Shown: positions 26,533 through 35,933, counted from the stretch's first letter. The stretch: 64,000 nucleotides of DNA from Myxococcales bacterium (GCA_016717005.1 JADJUF010000037.1:806001-870000), one strand, 5' to 3'. Program-made: numbers and translations. Notes: a model not told the origin generated them from the letters alone.

Positions 26533-28776
26533 GTGATACGCTGGGCGCACCTGCAGGCGCGCAACGATCGCTCGGCGACGACCATCGTGGTCGTGACGTT
26601 CGTGGTGCTGGTCCTCGAGCTCACCTCGACCAGGCTCTACGCGTACATCGGCAGCACGCACGCGACGTCGGTGGCGCTGTCGATCGCGCTGCTGGGGCTG
26701 AGCGTCGGGGCGCTGGTCCGCGCGCGCTGGTCCGCGTGGGCGGGCGCTCGCCGCGCCGCGCCCGGGCTCTCGGCCGCGCTGCTCGGCCTGGTCGTCGCCG
26801 AGACCTGCGGCCTGTCGTTGCCGTGGCTGGTCGTCGTGTCGCTCGCCCCGTTCGCGCTGGCCGGGATGTTCGTGGCGGACGCCTACGCCGCGCGCGGCCG
26901 CGACCGGGTCCGCACCGCCTACGCGCTCGATCTGATGGCCGCGGCGGCCGGCTGCCTGGTCGCGCCGCGCCTGGTCGGCCCGCTCGCGCCGACGGAGATC
27001 GTGGCCGCGCTCGGCGTGCTCGGCGGCGTGTGGGCGCTGGCCGTCGTCGAGCGCAGGCCGCGCCTCGTCGCCGCGACCGCGGTGCTCGTCCTGGCGCACG
27101 CCGGCGCGCTCGTCGCCGGGCGTGCGGGGTGGATGCCCGACGGCGCGCTCGCGTCGATGCTGCGCTCCGACCTGGGCACGGAGAAGGCGCTCGCCGAGGC
27201 CGGCGCGACGCCGCGCGACGTGCTGGACTCGGCCTGGAGCCCGCTCGGCCGGCTCGACGTCGCCCGGGTGCGGGGGGATGACACCCGCCTCGGCGTCTAC
27301 ACCGACGGCATGAGCCCGACCTTCATGGTGCGCGCCGCGGAGGCCCGCGCCGGCGCGTTCGAGGACACCTGGGGCCTGCTCTCGTCCTTGCCGTACCGCG
27401 CGCTCCGGCCCGAGCGCGTGCTCGTCCTCGGCGCGGGCGCCGGCGCCAGCGTCTGGCTGGCCAAGAAGTACGGCGCGACGCGCGTCGACGGCGTCGAGGT
27501 GAACCCGGCGATGCCCCGCGTCCTCGCCCGCTGGCGGCGCTTCGCCGGCGACGTCTACCACCAGCCGGGCGTCCGCTTGATCATCGCGGACGCGCGCCGC
27601 TACCTCGCCGACACGACCGAGCGCTACGACCTGATCGAGCTCGCGCTGGCCCTCACGGGCAACGGTCACGCCCAGCCCGCCGGGCTCGAGGCCCACCTGT
27701 ACACCGTCGAGGCCGTCGCGCTGTACCTGCGACGCCTCACCCCGACCGGCGCGCTGATCTTCATCCACAGCGATCCCGGCAACGCCTACCGGCAGCTGCT
27801 CACCGTGCTCGAGGCGCGGGCCGCAACGGGCGTCGCCCGCGACCGCGCCCTCGACGGCATCGCGGTCCTGCGCGACCCGCGCCCCGAGACCGCCTATCGG
27901 TACCTGCTGGTCGTCGCGTCCGCGCGGCTGCCGCTCGACGTCGTCGACGCGCTCGACGTCGAGCCCGCGGAGCTGCTGTGGGGGCCCGGCGATCCTCCTG
28001 AGCGCGCCGCGCAGCTGCTCGATCGTGCGCAGCTCGGCGCCACCGCCGCGGACGATCTGGCGCCGGTCCACGACGAGCGCCCGTACTTCTTCCAGAACAC
28101 CCAGGGCCTGCGCGCCACCGCGCGCGCGCAGCCCGGCCGCCTGGGGGCGCTGGTCGGCGCCGTCCTGCTCGTCGGCCTGCTCGTCGTCGAGCGCCGGCGC
28201 GACCCGCGCTCGTTCGTGCGCCCGGCCGCGATCGCCGCCGGCCTCGGCGCCGCGTTCATGTGCGTCGAGCTCGCGCTGATCCAGCGCTTCACGCTCGCCG
28301 CCGGCGGGACGCTCTACGCGATCTCGGTCGTGCTGTTCGGGCTGCTCGCGTGGTGCGCCGCCGGCGCGTGGTTCGTCAGCGGCCACTGGCGGCGCCGCGC
28401 GCGCGGCGCATCGTGGGCCTGCCTCACCGCCGCGATCGTCGTCGCCGGCAGCGCCTGGCTCGCGCGCGACCTCGCCTGGCTCGAGGCCATCACCAGCGAC
28501 ACCGCCCGCTTCGCGCTCATCATCGCGGTCCTCGCGCCCGTCGGCGTCGCCCTCGGGTGTCCGTTCCCCGTGCTGCTCGCGCACGAGGGCGCGCCCGCGA
28601 GCCGCATCGCCAGCATGTGGGCCATCAACGGCGCCGCCGCCGTCGCCGGCGGCACCATCGCCGTCCTCGCCCTGCGCGTCGCCGGCTCGACCGACACCTT
28701 GCGCCTCGCCGCCGGGCTGTATCTGCTGGTCGCGATCCTCGCGCGGGGCGTCACGCCGGCCGGGTCGGCCGGCTGA
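26533..28776 (+). CDS. Membrane spermidine synthase-like protein
   Basis: A 747-aa protein with three parts. N-terminal membrane helices (about residues 15-210) precede a Rossmann spermidine-synthase-like domain (about 265-520) with the AdoMet loop VLVLGAGAGASVWLAKK, the acidic VDGVEVNP and the following LIIADARRYLA. A second membrane block (about 530-740) follows. This fused layout is known from bacterial spermidine synthase-like membrane proteins, whose product is often not polyamine. A key catalytic Asp of SpeE is not evident. The start GTG 26533 is chosen for signal and frame; a TACGCT box 8 nt before an in-frame CTG (26551) hints at an alternative leaderless start. Confidence 0.78.
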   Translation: MIRWAHLQARNDRSATTIVVVTFVVLVLELTSTRLYAYIGSTHATSVALSIALLGLSVGALVRARWSAWAGARRAAPGLSAALLGLVVAETCGLSLPWLVVVSLAPFALAGMFVADAYAARGRDRVRTAYALDLMAAAAGCLVAPRLVGPLAPTEIVAALGVLGGVWALAVVERRPRLVAATAVLVLAHAGALVAGRAGWMPDGALASMLRSDLGTEKALAEAGATPRDVLDSAWSPLGRLDVARVRGDDTRLGVYTDGMSPTFMVRAAEARAGAFEDTWGLLSSLPYRALRPERVLVLGAGAGASVWLAKKYGATRVDGVEVNPAMPRVLARWRRFAGDVYHQPGVRLIIADARRYLADTTERYDLIELALALTGNGHAQPAGLEAHLYTVEAVALYLRRLTPTGALIFIHSDPGNAYRQLLTVLEARAATGVARDRALDGIAVLRDPRPETAYRYLLVVASARLPLDVVDALDVEPAELLWGPGDPPERAAQLLDRAQLGATAADDLAPVHDERPYFFQNTQGLRATARAQPGRLGALVGAVLLVGLLVVERRRDPRSFVRPAAIAAGLGAAFMCVELALIQRFTLAAGGTLYAISVVLFGLLAWCAAGAWFVSGHWRRRARGASWACLTAAIVVAGSAWLARDLAWLEAITSDTARFALIIAVLAPVGVALGCPFPVLLAHEGAPASRIASMWAINGAAAVAGGTIAVLALRVAGSTDTLRLAAGLYLLVAILARGVTPAGSAG

Positions 28777-28830
28777 ATCCCCGATCCCTGATCTTCGTGG
28801 CTGGCCCGCTCTCGCGCGCGCGGCGCTGGG

Positions 28831-29487
28831 TCAATCGATCAGGTCGCCGTCATCGTCGACGGTGATCGACAGCGCCTCGATCGCGCGCAGGTCCACGGCC
28901 TCGAGCCCCTCGATGCGCGCGCGCACCCACGTGCAGTACGCGGGCACCTCGAGCGTCGGCGCTGGGACCTCGACGCCGCGGACCGCGTCGATCACCTCGA
29001 CCTCGAAGATCGTCCCGCCGATGACCCCGAACCGCTGGCCGCGCAGCGCGAGCGGGATGTCGGGCGCGTAGGCGCGGGTCTCGACCACCTGTCCGACATT
29101 CCAGGAGCGTCCGCGGCCGGTCGTGCGCGCGTCGAGGACCGCGGGCGCGTCCTTGTGGTAGAGGCCCCCGACCCCGGTCAGGCTCCAGGGCTCGTCGTCG
29201 ACGCGCGCGACGTGGCCGCGGACCCAGCCGTCCTCCGGCTCCTCGTAGGCCTGACAGACCCACACCGGGATCACGTCGAACATCGCGGCTTGGGGACCGG
29301 CGAACAGCTCGGCCGCGAGCTTCAGGCAGCGGGCGTGTTCACCCCGGCCAGGACCGAAGATCCCGGGCCGGGCAGGTGCGGTGGCGGCCAGGAAGCTCGG
29401 CCAGGTTCCAGCTCGGCAGGCCGCGCGCGCGGCGGCCGCGTGCCGCGAGCGGCCGTCGAACACCGCCTGCACCTGCGCGATCGTCAT
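28831..29487 (-). CDS. Hypothetical protein, 218 aa
   Basis: A 218-aa soluble protein. Regular mixed alpha/beta composition with motifs GPGRGEHARCLKLAAELFAG (helical) and GQRFGVIGGTIFEVEVIDA (strands). Family not recognised. An intact frame and a -10 box 7 nt upstream of the ATG support it. It is read toward the spermidine-synthase-like gene (convergent, 54 bp apart). Confidence 0.6.
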   Translation of the reverse strand: MTIAQVQAVFDGRSRHAAAARAACRAGTWPSFLAATAPARPGIFGPGRGEHARCLKLAAELFAGPQAAMFDVIPVWVCQAYEEPEDGWVRGHVARVDDEPWSLTGVGGLYHKDAPAVLDARTTGRGRSWNVGQVVETRAYAPDIPLALRGQRFGVIGGTIFEVEVIDAVRGVEVPAPTLEVPAYCTWVRARIEGLEAVDLRAIEALSITVDDDGDLID

Positions 29488-29494
29488 GGGGCGG

Positions 29495-29500
29495 ACTGTA
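29495..29500 (-). promoter_or_regulatory. -10 box TACAGT for the 218-aa gene
   Basis: Minus-strand TACAGT, 7 nt before ATG 29487. Confidence 0.55.
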
Positions 29501-29530
29501 GGCCAACCGCGCCGCCCGGGCGATGCGGGG

Positions 29531-29550
29531 CCCTAACCTGCCCTAACCTT
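29531..29550 (-). repeat. 10-bp x2 repeat carrying the map stop codon
   Basis: On the minus strand AGGTTAGGGC occurs twice in tandem (first base of the first copy A, of the second C before it). The first copy contains the TAG that ends the methionine aminopeptidase gene. Confidence 0.7.
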
Positions 29551-30301
29551 GGTCCGCCACGGTCGTGATCTCGGGGCCGTGCGCGCCGATCACCACGGTG
29601 TGTTCGAACTGCGCCGACAGCGCGCCGTCGACGGTGCGCACGGTCCAGCCGTCGGCGTCGGTGCGGGTCGCGGCCGAGCCGGCGTTGACCATCGGCTCGA
29701 CGGTGAACGCCATGCCCTCGCGGATCCGGTGCCCCGTGTGCGCGCGGCCGACGTGCGCGACGTGTGGGTCCAGGTGCATCGCGCGGCCGATGCCGTGGCC
29801 GCCGTAGGCCTCGACGATGCCGCCGGCGCGGCCCACGTGGCGCACGATCGCGGCGCCGATATCGCCGAGCCGCGCGCCGGGCACCGCGGCGGCGATGCCG
29901 GCGTCGCGCGCGCCACGGGCCAGCGCGACGAGGGCGCGCGCGTGCGGCGACGCCTCGCCGATCACGAACGTCGCCGAGGTGTCACCGTGGTAGCCGTCGA
30001 GCTCGGTGGTGACGTCGATGTTGACGATGTCGCCGTCCGCCAGCCGGACGCGCGGGCTCGGCACGCCGTGACACACGATGTCGTTGCGGCTGACGCACAC
30101 CGCGGCTGGAAAGCCGTGGTAGCCGAGCTGCGCCGGCCGGCCACCGAGCGTGGCGGTGTGCGCGCGGACCAGGCGGTCGATCTCGGCGGTGGTCATCCCG
30201 GGCGCGAGCCGCGCGCCGACGTACGCCAGGGTCGCGGCGGCCGCGCGACCGGCGCGCCGCATGCGCTCGCGCTCGACCGGCGCCAGGATCGTGATGGCCA
30301 C
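29543..30301 (-). CDS. map: Methionine aminopeptidase, type I
   Basis: A 252-aa enzyme that removes the N-terminal Met from new proteins. All metal ligands are visible: Asp in VNIDVTTELDG and in GYHGDTSA, His in GGHGIGRAMHLDP, Glu in FTVEPMV and Glu in AQFEHTV. The N-terminus ITILAPVERERMRRAG fits the usual start if GTG 30301 is used (5-6 residues before the first helix); longer starts are possible. Residues around VCVSRNDIVCHG give the substrate-site His. It may be a second MetAP rather than the only one. A short LysR gene starts divergently 85 bp away. Confidence 0.93.
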   Translation of the reverse strand: MAITILAPVERERMRRAGRAAAATLAYVGARLAPGMTTAEIDRLVRAHTATLGGRPAQLGYHGFPAAVCVSRNDIVCHGVPSPRVRLADGDIVNIDVTTELDGYHGDTSATFVIGEASPHARALVALARGARDAGIAAAVPGARLGDIGAAIVRHVGRAGGIVEAYGGHGIGRAMHLDPHVAHVGRAHTGHRIREGMAFTVEPMVNAGSAATRTDADGWTVRTVDGALSAQFEHTVVIGAHGPEITTVADQG

Positions 30302-30385
30302 GCGCCGACCGTGCGCCCGCCGGCGCGCCGCGTCCAATACCATTTCGATCTCGATGCCGACGACGAACTTCGGCATGATCGCGCC

Positions 30386-30655
30386 ATGAGCTTGCAGCAG
30401 CTGCACTACTTCGTCGCCGTGGCCGAGGAGCAGCACGTCACGCGCGCGGCCGAGCGGCTCCGGATCTCGCAGCCCCCGCTCAGCCGGCAGATCCAGGCGC
30501 TCGAGGACGAGCTCGGGCAGCCGCTGTTCGAGCGACGCGGCCGAGGCATCGTGCTCACCACGTTCGGGCGCTACTTCGCCGCCCGGGCGACGGCGCTCCT
30601 GGATCACGTCGCGAGCGTGCTCGCCGACAGCAAGCGCTGGCCGAGCCCGCCCTGA
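30386..30655 (+). CDS. HTH-only LysR-type regulator, 89 aa
   Basis: An 89-aa protein that is just the winged HTH of a LysR regulator: LHYFVAVAEEQHVTRAAERL, RISQPPLSRQIQALE and ELGQPLFERRGRG. The ligand-binding domain (about 200 aa) is absent, and no remnant is found downstream. It is divergent from map, so it could control it. It may be a natural short regulator or a truncation. Confidence 0.8.
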   Translation: MSLQQLHYFVAVAEEQHVTRAAERLRISQPPLSRQIQALEDELGQPLFERRGRGIVLTTFGRYFAARATALLDHVASVLADSKRWPSPP

Positions 30656-30742
30656 GGCACGCGCGCACGCGGCACGAGCTCCAGATCCTCCGTGCGCCCG
30701 GCGAGGCGCGCCTCGGTTCACTCGTGTCGGACCGAGGCGCGG

Positions 30743-30772
30743 GAGGCTTGCCCCTCGACGAGGGGAGGCCTC
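30743..30772 (+). terminator. Hairpin between convergent genes
   Basis: GAGGC-TTG-CCCCTC-GAC-GAGGGG-A-GGCCTC can fold into a strong stem. It lies between the LysR stop (30655) and the stop of the glycine-rich gene (30911, minus). No T-run follows, so intrinsic termination is unsure. Confidence 0.35.
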
Positions 30773-30910
30773 GCGAGCCGGCGACGACCTTTCAGAGGAC
30801 CTCAGGCCTTGTTCGTTCCGATGGGGCGCCGGTCGGCGCGGCGGGCGTCTAGCGTCTCGGGTAGGTGCGCCCGACGAGCTCGCGGCCCGGCGATGAGCCT
30901 CCAGGGAACC

Positions 30911-32371
30911 TCAGAAGGCCTCGCTGTTGGTGGCGATGCCGGGCTCGCCCGCGGCCGGGCCCGTGCCCCCGCCGGCGCCCGCGGTGCCCAGCATGAAGGT
31001 GACCATCGCGGAGGCCGGCGCGACCCCGGTGTACGCGATGCCGATCGAGTGCCCGCCGGTGCCGCCGCCGCCGATGCCGCCGACGCCGCCGACGCCGCCC
31101 CGGCCGCCGCCGCAGGCGTTGTAAGGGAACGACCCGGCCGTCCCGGGGTCGCCGCCGGGGCCGCCGGCCTGCCCGTCGCCGCCAGGACCGCCGGCGCCGC
31201 CGGTCCCGGTCCGGATGGTCACCTCGGCGAAGATCAAGCTGGCGTCGAGGCTGATGATGCCGATGCTCGCCCCGCCGGGCTGGCCGCCAGTACCGCCGCT
31301 ACCGCCACAGCCGCCCGTGCCGCCGGCGCCGCCGCTGCCGCCGCCCAACACGCTCCCAGCGGGACAGTTGCCGAAGCTGCTGCTGCCACCGCCGCCGCCA
31401 CCGCCCTGGCCGTGGGTACCGACGCCGCCGACGTCGCCGGCCACGCCGGTGTACCCGTTGGCGCGGATGGCGCCCTTGCCCATGCCGGGCATGCCGGTGC
31501 CGCCCACGTCGCCGACCGCGCCGACCCTGCCGTTCAGGCATCCGGACGTGCTCATGTGCATCCCCAGCCCGAAATTGGCGGGCCCGGGCGTGCCGTTGTC
31601 ACCGTCGTAGCCGTAGTACGCACCATCGCCGCCCTTGCCGCCGGTCGAGGCGCCGGTGCTGCACGTGAGCGTGACCGCCGGACCGCCGGGGATCGAGATG
31701 CCCGTGCAGCCGCCGGCGCCGTTATTGCCGCGCGTCCCCGCGGTACCCTGGCCGACGGGAGGGTCGCCCGGGTCACCCGGGCGGGCATCGCCAGTGACGA
31801 TCAACACGCGGCGGAGCGACGCCGTGGCGCCGTCAGCGACGATCGCGATCGACGAGCCGCCGCTATCGCTCGCGGAGGCGGCTTGCACGTAGAGGTCCGA
31901 CAGCACCGTGGTCGCGGCGCCGCTGCCGAGCCGGAGGGGGATCACGTCGGGGATCGCGGAGATCACCGTGGCTTGTTGCGGGTCGTAGATCCAGGTGCCG
32001 CAGGCCAGGCCGCCGTAGAGCCGCACCCCGGCCGGTACCGTCACGCCGCCGACCAGCGCCGCCCCCGAGCACGCGTACACTGCGCCGCCGCTTGGGACCT
32101 GGGCCAGCGCCGCGGCGAGCGTCGCCATCGGACTGGCCTTGCTCGACGGCACGTTCGCGTCGTCGCCGCCCGTCGGGTCGACGAAGACGCCACAGCTGTC
32201 CGCGATCGGCGCGGCGCTGACCGCCGGATCGCACATCCCGACCGCGGCGTCGATGGCGGCGTCGACGGGGGCGTCGACGGTGCCGCTGTCGATCGGGTCG
32301 TTGTTGACAGCCCCGCATGCGGGGACAGCGAGCAAGGTGACCAGCGCGCAGGCAGCACGTCGGGTTCGCAT
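30911..32371 (-). CDS. PGRS-like glycine-rich lipoprotein, 486 aa
   Basis: A lipoprotein with lipobox VPAC and the Asp/Ala linker (DAPVDAAIDAAVG) common in these genomes. The N-terminal ~170 residues form a beta-helix-like head (PTGGDDANVPSSKASPMATL, YGGLACGTWIYD, VLSDLYVQAA). The rest (about 190-470) is a Gly-rich region of GG-x, GTGG and GGAGGT triplets comparable to PE_PGRS or collagen-like repeats, interrupted by strand segments (GIISLDASLIFAEVTI). Probably outer-surface. The head and repeats together resemble myxobacterial proteins with parallel beta-helix repeats. A GAGGT ribosome site lies 6-7 nt before the ATG. A diverged copy of the 3' end may be present near 30790-30825. Confidence 0.75.
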   Translation of the reverse strand: MRTRRAACALVTLLAVPACGAVNNDPIDSGTVDAPVDAAIDAAVGMCDPAVSAAPIADSCGVFVDPTGGDDANVPSSKASPMATLAAALAQVPSGGAVYACSGAALVGGVTVPAGVRLYGGLACGTWIYDPQQATVISAIPDVIPLRLGSGAATTVLSDLYVQAASASDSGGSSIAIVADGATASLRRVLIVTGDARPGDPGDPPVGQGTAGTRGNNGAGGCTGISIPGGPAVTLTCSTGASTGGKGGDGAYYGYDGDNGTPGPANFGLGMHMSTSGCLNGRVGAVGDVGGTGMPGMGKGAIRANGYTGVAGDVGGVGTHGQGGGGGGGSSSFGNCPAGSVLGGGSGGAGGTGGCGGSGGTGGQPGGASIGIISLDASLIFAEVTIRTGTGGAGGPGGDGQAGGPGGDPGTAGSFPYNACGGGRGGVGGVGGIGGGGTGGHSIGIAYTGVAPASAMVTFMLGTAGAGGGTGPAAGEPGIATNSEAF

Positions 32372-32848
32372 CGTGGGACCTCGTGGCGAGTGGGCGTCGA
32401 GCGAGAGGTTCGCCCGAGCGCGAGCCTGCGACGATATCATGTCCCCTGCCGGCGACAGGATCCGTGCGTACGACGAGGCGCCGGCAACTCGCCCAGTCAC
32501 GCCGAGGTTGTCCGCGACGTGAGCCAGCGCGGCGCCGACGCGCGCCTTGGCCGCCATGACGTGCGCGAGGACGGCCCGCCGGTCAGGCCCGCCGGTCAGG
32601 CCTGCTGGTCGGCCGCGCGGTATCGTTCGCCCATGTGTCACGGGTCTTCATCGCCACCGCGCGGCCCCAGCCGAGTCTGGGCGTGGCCGAGGGCGGTCCT
32701 CGTGGATCGCCGCGGTGACCGACCCTGAGTTGGACGGAATCCGGAACGTTCGCGCCGTGGCCGGCATCGCATGACACCGTGCCGGTACGCGCTCGCATCG
32801 ACCGACTCGTCGCTCGATGGGTTCGGCCGCCGGGAAGGAATGTACCGT
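32372..32848. other. Intergenic, no clear gene
   Basis: Contains repeated GGTCAGGCC-type motifs (32578-32612), a candidate -10 box TATCGT (32621) and a 31-codon ORF (32633-32728) starting 7 nt after it. I cannot say whether that ORF is real. Confidence 0.3.
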
Positions 32849-33550
32849 ATGCCTGAGCACGAGCTCGCCGCCGTGGTCGATGACACGATCTGGACGCTGG
32901 ACCGCCCCGTGTGGTTCGGCGGGGTCCGGCTGCGCGCCCGCACCACGGTCGTGCGCCTCGACGACGGCAGTCTGCTCCTGCACAGTCCGGCGCCTCCCAC
33001 CGACGCACTGGTGGAGCAGCTCCGCGCGCTGGGCCCCGTGCGCTGGCTGGTGGTGCCCAGCTGCTTTCATCATCTCGGGACGCCGGCGGCGGCGGCGCGC
33101 TTCCCCGAGGCGCAGGTGGTGGGGCCGGTGTCGGCGCTGGCCAGGAACAGGGCCTTGGTGCTCGACGTGGACATCCACGGCGCTCAGTTCGGCGAGCGGG
33201 TCCCCGAGTTCGAGGCCTTGCCGCTCCGGGGCGTGCCGTTTCTCGACGAGACCGTGCTCTACCATCGGCCAACGCAGACCCTGCTGGGCGCAGACATCGT
33301 CTTATGCGCCGGCGCCCAGGACCACTGGACCTGGCGCTGGGCCGCGCGCCTGACCGGCTGCTACGAGCGCGTGCGCGTGCCGCCCGACGTCAGGAAGAAG
33401 ATCGCGGACAGGTCCGCGGCCGAGCGCGCGATCCACGCCATCCTCGAGCGACCGGCTCGACGGCTCATCGTCGGGCACGCCGACGTGCTCGATGAAGACT
33501 GGCGCGACCACCTGGCCCAGGCCTGGCGATCGGAGGGCCTGGAGGTGTAG
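32849..33550 (+). CDS. DUF4336 protein (metallo-beta-lactamase-like fold)
   Basis: A 233-aa protein of the DUF4336 family: an N-terminal TIWTLDRPVWFGGVRLRART, a histidine pair in LVVPSCFHHLGTP (candidate metal ligands), LLHSPAPPTDAL, and the end RRLIVGHADVL. The fold resembles metallo-beta-lactamase hydrolases, but the classical HxHxDH motif is reduced. No product is known. ATG 32849 has a GGAAGG Shine-Dalgarno 8-10 nt upstream; ATG 32840 is a weaker alternative. Confidence 0.8.
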   Translation: MPEHELAAVVDDTIWTLDRPVWFGGVRLRARTTVVRLDDGSLLLHSPAPPTDALVEQLRALGPVRWLVVPSCFHHLGTPAAAARFPEAQVVGPVSALARNRALVLDVDIHGAQFGERVPEFEALPLRGVPFLDETVLYHRPTQTLLGADIVLCAGAQDHWTWRWAARLTGCYERVRVPPDVRKKIADRSAAERAIHAILERPARRLIVGHADVLDEDWRDHLAQAWRSEGLEV

Positions 33551-34230
33551 GTCGCACGCGTCGCGCAGCCGGGTGACGCCGCGCGCGCGGCCGCGCGATC
33601 AGTACTTCCGAACTCCGCCAGCCGCTCCAGCGTGCGCTCGAGGGATCGGCGCGGTCGGCTCGACGCGGTGCGCGCGGTGTCCAGCCTCGTGGACGGCTGC
33701 CTCCCGTGCTCCCGATGCGGTCATCGCGCGCGGATGCGCAGCCGCGCACCGACGGCATGCTCGCTGTCCGTCCTGGATGTGCTGCTCCGCGTGCATGACC
33801 GGTCGCTCGTGGGGTGCACAAAGCGCGCCGTGGCCGCCGACCACGCCGCCGACCACGGAGGCGTTCAAGCGAGGGGGGCGTGAGCCCATTCGCACACCGC
33901 GCGAAAGCGTCGAGCACAGCGCGACGGCGGCTCCTGGGCGAGCGCGTCGCTGGTCTCGACGTCCGCTGGCGGACTGGGCGCTCGCGGTCACCGCGTCGAG
34001 AGACGACCGGTCGCACGCGGCGCACGCGGGGGGGGCCGCTCGTTCGCGCCGGCCGTCCACGCCGGCCGTCGCGCCGGCCCGCCGGCCCCGGACCTGTGCG
34101 CGCCGATGGGGTGCGACTCAGTCCTTGGCGACTCGTTCCGTTCCGGTCCTTCGCGGTTCCGGCCGGGCGGACAGTCCGTGCGGCGCACGGCGCGCGCGGC
34201 GCGGATCAGCGTCGCGTCATCAAGATCAGA
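33551..34230. other. 680-bp region without a recognisable gene
   Basis: Several long open frames exist on both strands, but all are Arg/Ala-rich shadow-type translations with no domain. It lies between the DUF4336 gene and a convergent minus-strand gene. It may be gene remains. Confidence 0.5.
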
Positions 34231-34847
34231 TCAGAGCTCGAGACCGACGAAGAACGTCATGAGATGCCAGGGTTGCGGCCCATCGACCCACATGTCATTC
34301 CGGTTGACGATGATGCTGCCGCCGGTCCGGTCGGTGTACGCGAACTCCGCGCCGTAGCGCAGCGCGCCGCCGGCAGCGCGGAACACCACGCCGCCGGCCA
34401 TCGTCACCGCGGGATCGTAGTCGCTGCCGACCACCAGCGCCGGCGGCCGCCGACGTAGCCAGTGAAGGTGCGGCCCGCGGCGCTGACCAGCCGCAGCTCG
34501 AGGCGCGCGCCGAGCCCGCCGGCGACGTCCGACGACACGTCGTTGCGCCAGGTCGCGAGCGAGACCTCCGGCGCCAGCGTGACGTCGACGTGGCGCCCCG
34601 AGGCTGTCCCCGCGATCCGCACCCGGACCGGCGCCCCAGCGACGTGCAGCTGCAGCCCCGCCGTGGGGAGCCACTCCCAGATGTCATCGCGCTGCTCGCG
34701 CACCACGCCGAGCGTCAGCCCGCCGTCGGCCATGACCTCGGGCCCGGTGATGCGCGACTCGGCCGCGGCGCTGGGCGGCGCAGCGCCAATGACCGCGACC
34801 GCGACGACCGCAGTGAGCTGGATCACGATCGCACTGGTCCTGATCAT
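34231..34847 (-). pseudogene. Secreted beta-rich protein with one frameshift
   Basis: The N-terminal frame has a signal peptide (MIRTSAIVIQLTAVVAVAV, cleaved after AAAE) and strands such as WEWLPTAGLQLHVAG, VRVRIAG and ARLELRLVSAAGRTFTGY. The rest (VGSDYDPAVTMAGG, ALRYGAEFAYTDRTGG, PWHLMTFFVGLEL) lies in another frame after about base 34450. Joined, the ~205-aa protein has the alternating strands and terminal Leu of a small outer-membrane beta-barrel. The shift is near GTCGGCGGCCGCC, so a base may be missing. Confidence 0.6.
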
Positions 34848-35017
34848 CTCGCGACCATTGCACGGCGAGCGTGCCTGCGGGTGGGCCGCCTTCATCTTCA
34901 TCCACCAGCCGCCGGAGGCGCCGCACGCTCGAGGCTCCGCGCGGCACGTGGCATTCGTGGAGTTGCGGCATGGTCGCAGCGGCACAGATGCCCGACGCGC
35001 CACGTTCGCCGCGCGCC

Positions 35018-35308
35018 CTACGGCGCGAGCCGCGCCGGCAGATCCTTGGCGCGCTGGCTGGCGCGGAACTCGATGATGCGGAGCTCGGCGCCGCCGCTGG
35101 CGACGAACGGATCTTCCGCCATGATGGCCTCGATCTGCCCACGGCTGCCGCCGAGGGCCAGGATGATGCCGCCATCGCGGGGGATCTTTCGGCCCGAGAT
35201 GAGGAACGTCCCCGCGGCGTAGTGGCGATCGAGGAACGCGACGTGCGCCGACATCATGGCGTCGATCTGCGCCAGCGGGACCTTGTAGACGAGCTCGATG
35301 ACGAACAT
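35018..35308 (-). CDS. YCII-related domain protein
   Basis: A 96-aa protein of the YciI-like fold: FVIELVYKVPLAQIDAMM, HVAFLDRHYAAGTFLISG and EAIMAEDPFVASGGAE, with the typical Arg/His pair near HVAFLDRH and the DPF motif. YCII-like proteins are small dimers, some enzymatic. ATG 35308 fits the usual length. CAAGCT 6 nt upstream may be a weak -10 box. Confidence 0.85.
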   Translation of the reverse strand: MFVIELVYKVPLAQIDAMMSAHVAFLDRHYAAGTFLISGRKIPRDGGIILALGGSRGQIEAIMAEDPFVASGGAELRIIEFRASQRAKDLPARLAP

Positions 35309-35544
35309 CCCGCGAGCTTGCCGCATCTCCGCCGCCCGAGCGGGGCGAACGGGCACGCCACGCGAGCCGCTCAGCGCCGTCGGGCGCAGCTCGGCGGGTG
35401 TGGTCGCGCCTCCGGATCCGGGTCGCCCAGGCCGGGGTCGCAGCGGTCGCAGCCACCGGCCTCGAGGTCAGCCCTCGGCGACAGCTTGGCCCTCGTCCAC
35501 GTGGCCCTTCGTGCGGGTGGCCGCGACCCGCATTTCAGCTCGTG

Positions 35545-35847
35545 CTATTTCGCGAAGGCTCGGCGCGCCCACTCATCGAACGGGCCCGCCGCCGTTACGC
35601 CGGTGTCACGGTTCCACCAGTGGCCGAGGGCCTGCACGTCCCCGAGGCTGGCGCCGGTGGCCTCGCAGAACACCAGGATGATGGCGATCGTGCCCAAGCC
35701 GTCGACGCGGAGCAGCTCATTGGCGACCCGCGACGGCGCCGTGCCCGCCGCGAGGGCTGCGCGCGTGCGCCTGATCTGCGGCTGGAGCTTCGTGCACAGG
35801 TGCTCGTGCTGGTTCCCATCGGGTGGCTGGTCATCCGCTGGATCCAT
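35545..35847 (-). CDS. Hypothetical protein, 100 aa
   Basis: A 100-aa protein with a helical pattern (KLQPQIRRTRAALAAG, VANELLRVDGLGTIAIIL, ALGHWWNRDTG). Family not recognised. ATG 35847 has CAAACT 6 nt upstream, a possible leaderless promoter. The frame further upstream is compositionally poor, so this start is preferred. Confidence 0.55.
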   Translation of the reverse strand: MDPADDQPPDGNQHEHLCTKLQPQIRRTRAALAAGTAPSRVANELLRVDGLGTIAIILVFCEATGASLGDVQALGHWWNRDTGVTAAGPFDEWARRAFAK

Positions 35848-35933
35848 CGATGGAGTTTGCCCCCGGTCCCGGATGGCCGCGCGCCGGATCGGAGGGTTCT
35901 CGTCGGTGAGGCCTGCGGCCGGACGCTGGCGCG

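Noticed and set aside
26122..28584. Extension of the DUF4157 gene upstream of 26121 (to 1508 aa)
   Set aside because: The added ~820 residues are antisense to the spermidine-synthase-like gene and lack any domain; the protein's signature starts right after ATG 26121.
33599..34060. Minus-strand frame with an HEAGH motif as a zinc peptidase
   Set aside because: The motif stands alone in an Arg/Ala-rich shadow-like frame with no third ligand or domain.
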